Below, in pieces: positions 1 through 14,000 of a DNA stretch of 64,000 nucleotides (the first letter of the stretch is position 1; each line of letters begins with the position of its first letter). The DNA is from Hybos culiciformis (Eukaryota; Arthropoda; Insecta; Diptera; Hybotidae): contig OZ023274.1 in the NCBI GenBank assembly GCA_964007475.1, positions 72,055,303 to 72,119,302 on the forward strand, in the 5' to 3' direction. A program made the translations under genes and the position numbers. The notes below the pieces were generated by a model. It searched no databases, was not told the origin of the DNA, and worked only from the letters and a program-made list of their open reading frames with translations.

Positions 1-43
1 CATTATTTTGATTTTAAAAAAGATAATTTATGCAAATTATTAC

Positions 44-799
44 TAGTGTTTTCAACCCGGGTACCCGGGTGTCGGGTACCCGCAAATTTGACCATTATTT
101 CGGGTATTTCAAAACCCGGGTAGTAACATCGAGTATCCGGGTATTAAAGTTTTGAAATTCAAAAAGCAAATTTAAAAAACCAAATTGCACAGTTATAGGC
201 GAGCTTTAAAAATAATTTCGCATTCGAAAATTTGAAATATTGACTTACATGTTACATGTTTTATAAGTAGGCCGTAATGAATTAATGCTTAATTGAATTA
301 TTTCTATTTCAAAAACATAGAAAAAAAAAAAATAGAAATGTGTTTTTCTGAAAAAAATATTCTTTGTGCTTTTGATTAATCAAAATACTGCTGAGCTGAG
401 GAAGTGAAATTAAAAAATCGTAAGTGAAGAAAAATTATGCAAATTGATGTTATGCGGTCGATTGAATTTTTTGTTTTTGCAGCTTGTAAAATGTCTCGAG
501 TCTGGAGTTAATTTGAGAAATTAACATCAACTGAATCACTCGGAGCGTGTTCTTTCCATTGCTGGAATATTTTGTAGTAAATCAAGAAATAGAATGAGCC
601 CAGATACATTAAATGCTTTAATTTTTATAAAATATTATTTTCTTAATAAACAAAAAATTTAATAATTAACGTGTTTTTTTGTTTCCAGCTATTTTTGGAA
701 TATTTCTTAATACCCGGGTAGCCCGGGTTACCCGAAAACTTTGAAATATTACAACTCGAGTACCCGGGTACTTTTATTTCCGGGTATTTGAAAACACTA
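44..799 (+). mobile_element. hAT-family DNA transposon, internally deleted
   Basis: A 756-bp element bounded by 12-bp perfect terminal inverted repeats (TAGTGTTTTCAA at 44; its reverse complement ends at 799). The 8-bp direct repeat attattac lies immediately outside both ends (36-43 and 800-807), the target-duplication length expected for hAT. Just inside each end are clusters of the palindromic motif ACCCGGGT, which contrast sharply with the AT-rich surroundings and look like subterminal transposase-binding repeats. The interior keeps only a short piece of transposase (531-662), so the copy cannot move by itself. The identical target duplication suggests limited decay since insertion. Confidence 0.9.
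531..662 (+). pseudogene. C-terminal remnant of hAT transposase (dimerisation domain)
   Basis: A 43-codon open stretch ending in TAA. It reads SERVLSIAGIFCSKSRNRMS followed by PDTLNALIFIK, the conserved pattern of the hAT C-terminal dimerisation domain (SERxFSxAG...RNRL.P.TL..L.FLK). No start codon, BED zinc finger or catalytic core is visible in the element. It is the 3' end of a formerly longer transposase gene left by an internal deletion. Orientation and position near the right end of the 44-799 element fit this reading. Confidence 0.82.
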
Positions 800-807
800 A
801 TTATTAC

Positions 808-2010
808 ATTATAACTTAAAGTTAAAAAGAAAATTGATTAGCCTTTTTTAATTTCTTTCTATATTTACAAAAAAAACCTCTTTTAGAAAAATATTCTTAT
901 AAATTTATTTGGTTTTATAATAATGGTAATTTTGTTTAGTTTTTGTAAACGTGCACTTAAAATTAGACTAAATTGACAATATTTCTTTTTTTTTTTGTAG
1001 CAATTATATATTAATATGAAAATGTTTACTTTATAACGATGATCAATAAAAATAATGTTAATTGAAAGCAAATCTCTGAGTAAAAAAAAAAAAATTTTAA
1101 TTGTTTTACATTTAATCCGAGTGCACAAAAATCTTATTGATTAACACTATCTCATATATTCTCTCGTCATAATTTTTAAATTCAGCGCGGTACTTATTTG
1201 AGCTGAACGGAAAGAAAAGAAAAATTGGCTACATCGACAAGATCTTATCTATGATGAATATGTAAGTGCAGACTCTAGTTTTTAAAAACACTATTATTTT
1301 TTTTATCTGAATTTATTTTAAATCTTCTGATTAATTCAATCGATGTTCGTTAATTTAATCGTTTCATTTGGAATGATTTCTGAAAATACCTAATATGTGG
1401 ATTGTAGCAATTATTTTCATTTCAAATCACTCATAATAATATTTAATTTAATTATATATATTTTCACTATTATATGATTAAAATTAAATATTTTGTATAA
1501 AATCACACAATAAGTAGAAAAAAAATTAAATTTTGACAAAAATCATTTTAGAGCTCATTCGGCTCAGCTGACGAATGAAATAATAAGAAGAGATTATTTA
1601 TAAATTTAGAAATCGATGCATTCTTATTTTAAAATTATCTACCCATTTTTGGACAATCGAAAGATATGAAATAAAAATTAGAATATTTCTTATATGCTTT
1701 TCTAAGGAAGATGATAGAGATGATGAAATCTAAAATTCAAGTTTTGAAAATGACAACAAATGATTAATCTCAACATTTAGAACGAATTTTTGAATACATT
1801 TCAATTTAACATTAATTAAATTTTATAAAATAAATTTAAAATATTTGATCTAAGAGTTAAGTTGTAGAAGATGCAATCATACAAACTTTGTTAATGTTTT
1901 TTTTTTCATTCATAAAAAATCTCTTCTGATATTATTAATATTAAATTAACATTATTAATATAAACTTATATTAGTAATAATAATACTTAATAAAACAAAT
2001 TCGATTGATT
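808..2010. other. AT-rich flank downstream of the GPR180/TMEM145-family gene
   Basis: No coding signal or repeat of known type was recognised. The part next to 2010 should hold the 3' UTR of the minus-strand gene. Open frames here are short, AT-rich and without family resemblance. Confidence 0.5.
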
Positions 2011-5000
2011 TTACGCAATAATATTACTAGTTTTACTTAAATTAGTTAGCAGATCAGTGTCAATATCATCATTTAATAAGTCTGTGCATATGTCGCCATT
2101 TATTAAATTGGAATCATTGGATGTAATTAAATGACCATTCCCAATGGATATGGAATCTAATGATGGTCTACTACTAGTTGAATTTGTAACACTATTATTA
2201 GCTCTTTCACGTTCTCTTACAATATGTGGTGCTTCATTGAATTCGTCCAATTCATCCATTCCTAAAAAAAATATATATTTATCTCATATTACATTATTAA
2301 TGAAATTTTTTACTATTTTTAAATTTATTACTACTACGTTTTTATCTTTTGAAAAACAAAGAACTTCATTCAACGATACTTAAAAAATTTTCGAAAAAAA
2401 TTTCATTCATTAAATATTTTAATATCGAAATCAATGTTATCCGATCATCATTGTTATCCTAATTATTAAAATTTAAGTTGCAAAATTGTATTGCGATACG
2501 AGCCTAAATGTGTATAATATTGTATATTTTTATTTGTGTATAATATTGTATATTTTTATTTTATGGTCCAGATTTTGTTAATTTTTTTTTTAAAAACAAA
2601 ATAAAATTTAACTTACCAGAATAATTTGGACCAGCTAATAAAAGATATTGACCGACACGATTGGGCCATAATAATCCAGTCATTACACAATAAGCCAAAC
2701 AATCAGCTGAGTTTGTTATACCAAGCAATAATTTATATCTCCACATTGGGCTAACTTGTAATGCAACTATAGCTACAATTGGCAAATAAATAAACCATAC
2801 TAAACTAGATGCTCCCAAATGTAAAAGAAAATCTAATTTTTTCGTTGAATGCTCATATTTCATTGTATTTCTTAGTTCCCACAAGAACCACATCATAAAA
2901 GTTGTTCTAAAAATAAATAAAATTATTCATATAAAGTTTATATTTTTTGGATAGGTATAATGTAAATTGCAAACAAATTATTTAATTTGTTTGTTACATT
3001 TATTTATATTTACCTTAAAACTAAAACAATCCAACCTGGCCAGGTTTGATACTCATCGATATCAGAAATTATATCTACTTCCGTCTAAAATAAGATTTAC
3101 AGATTAAAAAAAAACAAAAACTTATTGCATATAATTTAATAAAACTTACTCTATCCCAAATATATAAAAATACATGGAATGCACAATATGGTATCCATAT
3201 AGACATTAAAATTATCCAACCTGTTTTACTAATTTGTTGACGAGTTACTGCCCATCCTTTGGCCAATAATAGTAAGATCAGCATAAAAGTGGTCTGATAA
3301 TAAACAAATACATGAATAATTTAGTTACGTTATGAACTTATTTTCATTTTATTATTTATATTTTCTCTACAAAAAATTCGAAAATTACATATTTTCGCAT
3401 TATTGTTTTTCTCTAAATATTTTATTTTTATTGTAAACTTTGTTTTATTTTTATATGTAATAAAGGATTATAAATAATATCAAGAATTTTTTATTTACCC
3501 TGCTAAATATATCCAAAATGTCTCCGATTGTTTGGAAATCCGGTTCACCAATTCCATTAATTGCAAAATTAATGAAATGTATTGTTATAAAAACTAAACT
3601 GACAAATTCACTAAATAAACTAATTGTAAATAGACGTGTAACTGGATGCTTTTGCAATCGCACAGCATAAACTTGCATTGGCACTAAAATTATATAAACC
3701 AACAAAAATATTAAATACATTTCTAATAAATTTTGTTGATCAAATGAAAATTGAAATGTTAATGGATGCAATGTTGATGTATTTGGTGATCCATTTACTA
3801 AATTTATATCATATTTTATGATTTGAGAAGATGTTGAAATTTTATTTGTTGTTTTTGCAGCATCATAATAATGCCACTGACAGGTTGTACGATTACGATA
3901 ACAGGAAACCATTGATAAATACCAAAATCTATAACGAAAAAAAAAATTAATTTTTTTTTTGTTTTTAACATATTATGTATTATGTATTTTTAATTATTTT
4001 TACAAATATAATAGAATACTATACTTAGCAATGTTTTATTTCCACTCAATGGGCTTTTTGTTTAAAGGCCGATATTCAACTGAAGATAAAGTACAAGATA
4101 AAATTTATCTTGAAAAGAAACATTATTGAGTGAGATAAAAATTGACACTAAATATATTTTGATAAAAACTACCTAAAGAATTTTATTTTTAATTTATTTT
4201 CCTCCCAACCTTCATCCATTTTATTTAATTAATTTTACCAATATTATTTTATTTTATTAAATTAAACTATTATTTTAATTTTAATAAATTTTAAAAATTT
4301 CAGTTTAAAAATTATTTTAGTTTTCTGATTTTTGTTTGTTTTCTTCAAACAACAAACGTCAAATTCTTTTTACACGACCTAATGTCAAAATTTATCTTGA
4401 AAAGAATGTTCAAAACATTCTTTGCAAGATAAATTTTTGAAATAAAATTTATTTGAGTGAAAAAATTTTCATACAATTTTTACTCAGATAAATTTCCATT
4501 TATCTTCAGTTGGGTACCGATAAATTAAATTCACTCAACTAAAATTTATCAAAGATAAAGTTGATTTTATCTCCAGTTGAATACCGGCCTTAAGTAAGTA
4601 ATATATTTAAATAAGAAACGTATGTATGTATTATAAACACATTTTTATTTCTTTTCTGAAGAATGATTATAATATTGAAAAATCGTTTTTAGATCACATA
4701 ATATAAGTTTGACAAATAAGCTTCGTTATGTAAAAAATCACGTAGATTTATCGTTTAGCTCCAGTAAATTCACATTTTTATTCAGTTTGTACTTAAAACA
4801 AATCACACAGTAGTTAGTCAATTTATTTTTTCAAATTAAAACTTTAATGGAATATTTTGTAGAAAAATGTCAAGTAAAATTTGATTTTAATTATTTTTAC
4901 CAAAAAAAAAAAAAATTTCCTTATAATCTATAATTGTTTTACTTAATATAATGAGTCATATTCATCAAACACAAGATAGCACCATAAAAATAATTTTTAA

Positions 5001-8000
5001 GACGTTCTTCTGATAAGATAAATATATATAATAAAATATTGTTGATGGTAAAATTTTATCAATTATCATATTTTACTTTGTTTTTATGACAACAGTAGCC
5101 ACATAGAAACGTTTCTATACATATATAAAAACAAAGATAATCTTTATAAAATAAGTTCTACAAAATGGTACTCATCTATTTATAAATCAAGTACCTAGGT
5201 TAAATGTGAAACAAAAAAAGTGATGTTCAAAAATATTTATTGTTTTGTTATAATTTTTGAAATATCAATTAAAATTTTTCGAACAAAAAAATTAACGAAT
5301 TCAATATGTGTCAATAATACCAAGATCATTGTGCCATAATCGGCAACGATATGTGTGCCTGAGAGTACCAAGGTAACTTGGAAATGTACAATAATAAAAA
5401 TGTAATTATTTCAGATTTTAGAAAATATTCATAAATAAAATATTTTCAACCTTAAAAAAATAGATTATGCTTATAGGTGAAAACACAATTGGGGCGACGA
5501 CGACGGCGACAGCGATTTTTCATACAAAAAAGTCGCCTCAATTGTTTCATTCTCATACAAATATATGGTTTTTGACAGTCGCTATCGCTGTCGCCGTCGT
5601 CGTCGCCCCAATTGTGTTTTCACCTTATAAATGTAAAATATGACTTAAATAAAGCATAGAAAAGGATAAAAGGATGAATAAATTTAATAAAGCAATAGAT
5701 TTATTCTTTGAAAAAAAAATTTCTTAATATTCCTAAAAACCCATAACAGGAGAGAACTATAAAAAAATGGAATTCAATAAATTTGATATTAATAAATTTT
5801 TTTTTTCATATTCTCAACAACAGAATCGACCTGGAATAAATATTCCTAAATATCTTAAAAATTTTAATATTTATTGATTATCACAGTATAAAGAGGCATT
5901 AAATAGATGCTACAAAATCGAATGGGATTATGTTTTCTTATGGTTAAGTGTTTATTATATGATCAAACTATGACCTCCAAATAATATGAAATAACCATTA
6001 GAATAACTATAAAATATACCTCAGTAACAACAATTTTTGCAGAATGTGTAATTTGCATACAATTAAACAAACCTAAAACATATTTTTTTTATTTTTATAC
6101 TTAGAAATATGAATATGAATATAATGTTGAACCTCTGGGAAAACTTATCACTCCCTTTGGAATACTTTTCTTATTACACATATACATACTTTATAGAATA
6201 ATGTATGTTCAATTTAATGTTGGATTGCAAATCATCTCATAATATCTATCGAGAGAATTTCGTTTTCTGTTTTTTGTGCTTTATTTAGTAAACGTAATAA
6301 ATTATTCAACGTTTGTTTTTTTTTAATGCTGCAAAAGATTTTCTCATGTTTATTTTTATTTTATTTTATTTTTTTGTTTGTAGTCAATAAAGTCTGGAAT
6401 ATAATGTTCCATGAAACGAATAATTTTTTATCAAAGCAAGAAGTTAGATAAATAAAAAAAGATAAGTTTCAATTTTGAAACATATGAGAAATTACTATGT
6501 GTTTGTTCAGAGGGCCTTCATTTATACATTTTAATAAAGCCGAAGAAATTTTCCTACATTATTGCGTCTGAAATAATCAATTTTGTTTTTCTTGAATATA
6601 GAAATTAAATGTAAATTCTGGGATTCAGCACAGGTATATAACAACTTTTTTTCCCAAATTTATATCTAGATTTAAGATTTAAGTTTATATTATGCGTTTG
6701 CATGAATATTATATACCTTCCATATAATATGTATAGTATGCATTAATTCATATAATATGTATTAGAATAATTTATAAATGTTAAACAATACTTAATGAAG
6801 TATGATTTAAATTTTTTGCTACTATTGTTCATATATCTTCCTCATTAACAATAACCATAGATTAAGAATACACATAGATTGTTAGCTTCATACAACATTA
6901 TTTTTATGCAATAACTTAATAACAATTCTATATTAGAAAGAAAAACTCTTTTTCTAGATTTCAATTTTTCTGAATTTTTTATTCGGAACATTATTTTTAC
7001 AAATTTACAACAGCGTGATAATAAATAAAAAATTTATTTAAATTCTTATAAAATAATTTTTCTCACAATATGAGTTACATTATTTGACAATTCCATTGCA
7101 ACATGTTCATGTTGTAAGTACACAAGATTTTTGTCCTCTATTAAATGCACTAAGGGTTAAAGAAAAAAAGGTGAAAACCAAATTGTGAACAATCTTTTAT
7201 TTAAGCAATAAGTGCAACTTATGCTTTTCATTTCTAATTTGAAAAATAAAATTTATGTAAAAATGATATGTTGTGTATACTTAATATTGTATATGTTACG
7301 TACTTCTTTATGCTTTTGAATTTTAATAATAAATTTCAATGTTTATTAGAAATTGAAAAACCTTTCTTTTAAAAATTAAAATTTTCCATTTTCAATTTAC
7401 TTTCTTTTATGCATTTTTCAGAAATTAAAAATATAAATAAAATTGGGGTGAATGAAAAAAAAATAATAACCTTTATGCAAAAGTCAAAATATTGGTTTTA
7501 CCGGAATTTTTATATTAAAAATTCTACAAAGATTTTTTTTATTGAAAGAAAAAAAAAATTTTCCAATCTGAGACTTGCCTGCACAAAATTTTAAAAATAA
7601 TTATTATTTGTTTAATTATTTTTATACTTTAAAAAAAAAAAACATTTCGTTTAATATAAAAAAACATGTGCAATTTTTAAAATATAAAGCAAATAGAAAC
7701 ATTATTATGGTCATAATATTTAACGTAAAGCTACTACTTCTTGGAAAAATAAAAATTTTATTTTGTCGTATAAAAATAAACCAAAATAAATTTTACTTAA
7801 TTTTCGTCATAACATTATAGACATCAATTTCCACAATGTCATTAGTAGATAATCATTAGAACTAGCAAAATAAATAAAACAAAAAATACACCAATTTTAA
7901 TTATTTTGATATAAAGTTTATTATTTTTACATTTAAATATCTAAATTTTTTTATTTTTTCGACGCCAAATTTTTGTATATTTTTTTTTTTTTTAATTTAA

Positions 8001-11000
8001 AAAAATATCGTAATCGTAGCATATTATGCTGTGGAATTAAAAATTGCGACAATCCCAATTTTAATGCTTTAGGGAAAAATTGATTATTTTTTTTTTATCT
8101 TTATTTATTCTTGTTATTATTATTTTATTTATAATGTTACGTTGCACTTCATACATTTTTAATGTGCCACATAAAAGTCAATAGAGTTGGATGAAGAATA
8201 TGATTCATGTAATCACATATTATATACAACTAGCTGTACCCGCACACACGTTGTTGTGGAACACACGTTTTAAGTGAAATTTTTGTTGTCAGATTGATGA
8301 ACAATTATAGGAGCTAGTTATTTTATAAATTTGGGAAAATATCTAAGAAGAATTAATATTTATCATTTCTACTTATTCAACACTTAAATTGTATGAAATC
8401 GAATGATATCCTTCCCTTAAACAGGTTTCCAAACCAAACGAAATTTGTGTTTTTATCCATTTTCTCTTTTTATGAATCAAATTTGAATGAAATCGGAAGA
8501 ACCTTTGCAGTCCTCCCCGGGAGGGATTTCTGGGTAGGGTGCCATTCAAATTTTAAAATAGCCTATAACGACCCCGAGACAAAGAGACGGTGTAAATTTC
8601 GAAAGGATCGGTTGAATTGTTTAGTTTTTAATATTTTGTAGTTATTAGTAATAAAGAAATTGATTTCTATATATTCGAAGAGACCCCCTAAAAAGATAAG
8701 GCCAAATTTTTGTTACGAAATTCGAGTGTTTAATCATTTTTATGTACCAAATTTAAATGAAATCGGACACAATTTTGAAGTCCTCCCCTAGGGTAGGAGG
8801 TTAATAAACTTTTTGTTACGAAATGTAAGTGTAATCATTTCCTCTTTTTACGTGTCAAATTTGAATGAAATCGGACGAACTTTTAAAGTCCGCCCCCGGG
8901 GAGGTCGCTGAGTAGGAGGTCAACAAATTTTTTGTTCCGAAATTGTATGTAATTATTTCCTCTTCTTACATACCAAATTTAAATGAAATCGAACAAACTT
9001 TTAAAATCCGCCCCGAGGGGAGATCCCTGGGTAGGAGGTCGCTGGGTAGGAGGTCAACAAATATTTTGTTACGGAATTTGTTTGTAACCACTTCCTCTTT
9101 TTACGTACCAAATTTGAATGAAATCGGACGAACTTTTGAAGTCCGCCCCCGGGGGAGGTCCCTGGGTAGGAGGCCAATCAAATTTTAAAATAGCCTATAA
9201 CGACCCCGCACCTGACACAAAGACATGGTGTAAGTTTGAAAACGATCGGTTGAGCGGTTTAGGAGCCTATTCGGAACAGACAAACATACAAACAGACAAA
9301 CATACAACTTCGGTTTTATATATATAGATTTATACATAATTTTTGTTCAGTTAAATATACTTGAACTTAAAATGTAATTGAAATAAAAAATATATAATAC
9401 TTACTAAGAAAAATAAAATAAATTGTTGTTTCTTGAAAAAAAAAATTAAAAATATAGAGTAATGTTTTAACCATATAGTACTTTCCTTTCCTTAATCCTA
9501 TGTTTAAATAGAAATCTTTGATATTCTGTGATATGTATTTTTGAGTTTTTTTTTTGGAATTTTTATGTGTATGTTTTGTATTTTTTTTTTTTTTGATATT
9601 GATTGTATTGAGCTCGATTTGAACTATATAAATAAATAAAGTTCTTATGTATTTTTTGTAATGTCCACTACTAAATACCTACTTAGTCCCAATAGATCAA
9701 GTTACGATTTTAGTTAAAAAAAATTTGACAAATCTTTCTTTTTATTTTTAAAATAAGTAATATCTCGGTAATATCTTTTTTGGTCAGTTCTTTTTAATTA
9801 GACAGTATCGAAATTAGACAGTATCAATTAAAATTTTCGAGAACAAAACAAAAGCATTAATAATTCCCAATAATAATAAGAAAAATCCAATAATTACTGT
9901 TCACAAAACTGAAATTCTAGACATTTTTTCTTAGTTTGGAGACCCTGAATTAACTCTGCATTTGCCCTATGCTATGTGTTTCTCAGTAAAAACCGTATAA
10001 CTACTTACTTAGTTATAAAATTTTGATTTCTTTAATCGGTTGAATAATTTAATAAATTGAAATTTTAATTTTTTTAAATTCATAAGAATAATTATTGTTA
10101 AATATACAAACGTCTTGCTTTTAAAAGTATAATTTAACTTGAATAATTTATTCAATTAAGATTTCGCCCCTTAATAATGTTTTTAAATATATGTACATTA
10201 AATTTACTTATATGCGAAAATAATAATACACAACGATGGACATGCCGAACGGAGAGACGCTCAATCAGTCAAAACGTTAAGAAATTCATCATTTTATCAC
10301 ATAATAATAATAAATAGTATACTTAAGTTAAAGCACAAGAATTTTTATCAAATTATTGACTTCATCATTAAATGGATGATTGAATTCGTTATAAAATAAA
10401 ATTAACTAAATTAAATTAACCTTTGATAAATATAAGTATAGGGTAATTTATAAAAATAAAAAATAAATTTATGTAGGTATATGTATAGAAATTTAACATA
10501 TAAATATCCTGAAAATTTTATGTTTGACAAAATAAATATGTACACTTTCATTTAGTATTAAGTGTAATAAATGTTATAAATTTGAACCATTATAAATTTG
10601 AAATTAATTAATGTTAATAAAAAATTTAACTCTTGCGTTACGTTTTTATTTCGGCCCAACAATTCTACTTACAAAACCAGTTTTTAAACTAAATAAGAAC
10701 TTTACCGAGCTCTTCTTTTTTCATAATAAGGTCGACCGGCCGGTAAGTAGAGAAATATTTGATGTTTAAATACTTAATTGCTTCAGAAATATTTTTTTAT
10801 GATTCTTAATCCGTTTTAATAAAAGTAAGTTTTTAACAAATAATAATGCCATTCTCAAAAACACGGTAATTAATCAGACATAATTAATCGGAATCGAATG
10901 TTTTAGTGTAAATTTTATAACTTCATTTATTTGGTCGTAAAAAAACTATTTTTTTCCCATAGGGTTTACGTGACACATTGTTTGAACCGAGGTCTTAATT

Positions 11001-14000
11001 AATAATATTAATTACCTTACATAACTTACATAACCTTTGAAATTACGATTTCATGAGTTTTTTTAATAATAATATAAACTTTATAAATGCTTACAATGCA
11101 AAATAGAATAAAACCTACCCATATAAATTATTTTTTGAGGTTTTATTGCAATGTATTTAGGCATACATATTAAAGACCAATAACTTTTCCGAATTGAAGT
11201 TAAGTGTGTGTAGATTTCTTTTTCATACACAGTCTTTGAGTGCTGTTCAAAACGAAGGGCAATAAAAATGAATAAAAAGAATATACAAATAACAAACAAA
11301 AAATTTTCAATGGTTTTTCACTTTTTTATATTTTTTGAGACATTTCCGTGTGATGACATTTATTACTTCATTTTGTTTTTTATAAATTAATAATTAAAAA
11401 TCAAATAATGAGTCGGTATAGTGAAGATCAAACTTTCAATGAATGTGAGAACACTATAACATTCGAAGCTCTTCCTAGTTAATGAATATTAACTAAAGTG
11501 TGTTAAATGGAACAAATCAAAGGAAGTAGATAAATTATATTTCAAATATGTATATTACGATAGAAAACAAGGATGTAAAATTCTTTCAAGAATGATTGTT
11601 ACTGTTCGCCATTAAATTAATAATTAAATAATTTTAAATGAAATAGCTTTGTGACATGTTTAATTTAAACAATTGTTTTAATTTTTTTTTTTTAATATTT
11701 TTATCTTAAACACGTGAAATTAATATACTTACTTTGTATAAATAATGCTTAAAATTTTAGATAAAACATAAGACACTTTGCGGCCACTACATTATGTAGT
11801 CAAAATTACTTAAATTCATTCAAAAACTTAAAACTGAAGATTAAAAAATTACAAAAATAAATAAATAATTTTCTAAATTTTTGTTAATAATTTAATTGTA
11901 AGCTACATTATAAGAAAAAGAATTTAACATATTTTCCCATAATTCTTTTTATTCTCGTCATGAAAATTAATGCACAATTAAATTTAAAGAAAAATTCAAA
12001 CAAAAAATTACTAGTTTATGAAACTATGAATGGAAACAAGTTTACTTATAATTGATGAATACAAATTTACTACATAAGTTAAAGTTGTACTCTTGTACTT
12101 GTTTAATCTGATAAAAATAAAAATAACAAAAAACAGGATAAGGAACTTCTTTTAATTTTTAAATTGGAGTAAAAAAATAAAATATTATTAAAAATTTTTA
12201 CCATTTAAATATGAATTAAATTATTTGTCAAGAATATTGCAAAATTTGTTAAAATTTGATTGCAGTAAATTATAATCCAATAACTACAGAAGGAATATTA
12301 GGTAGGTGCTGCCAGGGGTTTAAATTAGGTTGATCACTATCGGACGGAAACAAAGTTTCACGTTAAAAAAAAGTACACCTACTTAAATTAACTACTTATT
12401 TAATTATCATAAATTTTTTGTGATGAATTGAAAATAATTCGAGTCAAATTTCAGTGTAATATCTTAACTTTTAGGGGTGGAGCAAATCATTTTATGAAAT
12501 AAGATACTTTTTACGAAGCCACTTAGATTTTAGACGTAAGATTTGATGCTAAATTATACTCAGTCCACAGTTGATTTTACAATTTTTGATTGACATCTTG
12601 CGGAATTTTAACATTTAATTTAATTTAATTCAATTTTTGACTTTTGTTTCATTTATTTCCAAAAATTCAAGTTTAAAAATATACAAAAATAATCACTATT
12701 GAAGACCAGGAAATCTAAATAAACCCAGGTACTAATTTTATCTGAGGCGGTCTTTTTTCAAAATGTTGTTTGAAATGGTATTGTTAAAAATAAATTTATC
12801 ATTTAACTTATTTGATATTAATAAGAATTGATTTTTTTTTATTTCTTTTTTTTTTGCAATTTTAAAATTATTTTATTCAAAAGTAAACTGGTTTCCCCTG
12901 TATTGTTACTATCAACAAAAAAAACTCACAATTAGAATTACCGATGATAAGCATAGCGTGTACACTTGTTTTCCATAAATTTTCGTACACTTAGCAAACT
13001 TCGTTCATTAGAACCAAGGCTAACAAATATAACAATATTTGTTAGTTTTCCAACAATTTTTTTTATACCTAATCTCAATATTGTTATTATTATGTGTTGT
13101 TATTGGAATAATCGATTTTTAATCAAATACGTATACATTTTTAGGTTTTTAAGCTTATTCAGTATTCTCAACGGAAATAGGTATTTGTGTTTAAAATAAT
13201 ATAAAACATATTTTTTTTTTTTTACAACAGCTTTGTTTACAATCGCTTATTGATAACAAAAATACTTAAGATGGCACTATATGTCATAAAAAAAAAAACA
13301 GAGAATTTTAAAAACAACAGTGCAAAAATTATCAGATTAAATTAATTTTGGCGTAAAGATTTCAGTGACTGGATGATATAGTATTTCTTAATTTATATTA
13401 TTTTTAATATATTTAACACCGCTATTCTACTAAGTATGTGGTTTCATAATAAAAAACTAGTTTTCTTTAAGTATACTGATTAAAAAAAAATTAATCAATT
13501 ATATAATACCAGGTAAAAAAAATTGAATTTATTTTTTTTATCTCGCATTTATTAATGCCGCATATTTATTTTTTTTTTCCTTTGCAAATTGTATTTTATG
13601 TATAATTATTTGTTATGGAATAAATTATAAAACATACGTCTTTTGAATAAATTTTATACAATTTTAAATTATAATAATGATAAATTTGGAGATTGTAAGA
13701 TATCCGTATACAATATAAATATATATCTAAAAGCATCTACATAGATTTATGTATTCGTAATTTTTAACTTTGAATAACTTCACTTACATATACCTATAAA
13801 AAATGAATACGCAATTGAATCTCTTTCACTTTTAAATATTAATAATTTTATAGGATTACGTTGGTTAATCACATTATATTAAATAGATATATGTAAATGA
13901 CTAATATTGACAAACTTATTATCAACAATATGTATAATACTCAACACAACAACATTAATTATTAATTTTTAATTAAAGTAAGTATACAAAAAAAAATCCA

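Noticed and set aside
8393..9327. Overlapping plus-strand ORFs encoding repeated PNLNEIGRTF and GRSLGRR peptides
   Set aside because: They are translations of the tandem repeat units, lie in different frames and are interrupted by stops; there is no domain and no gene structure.
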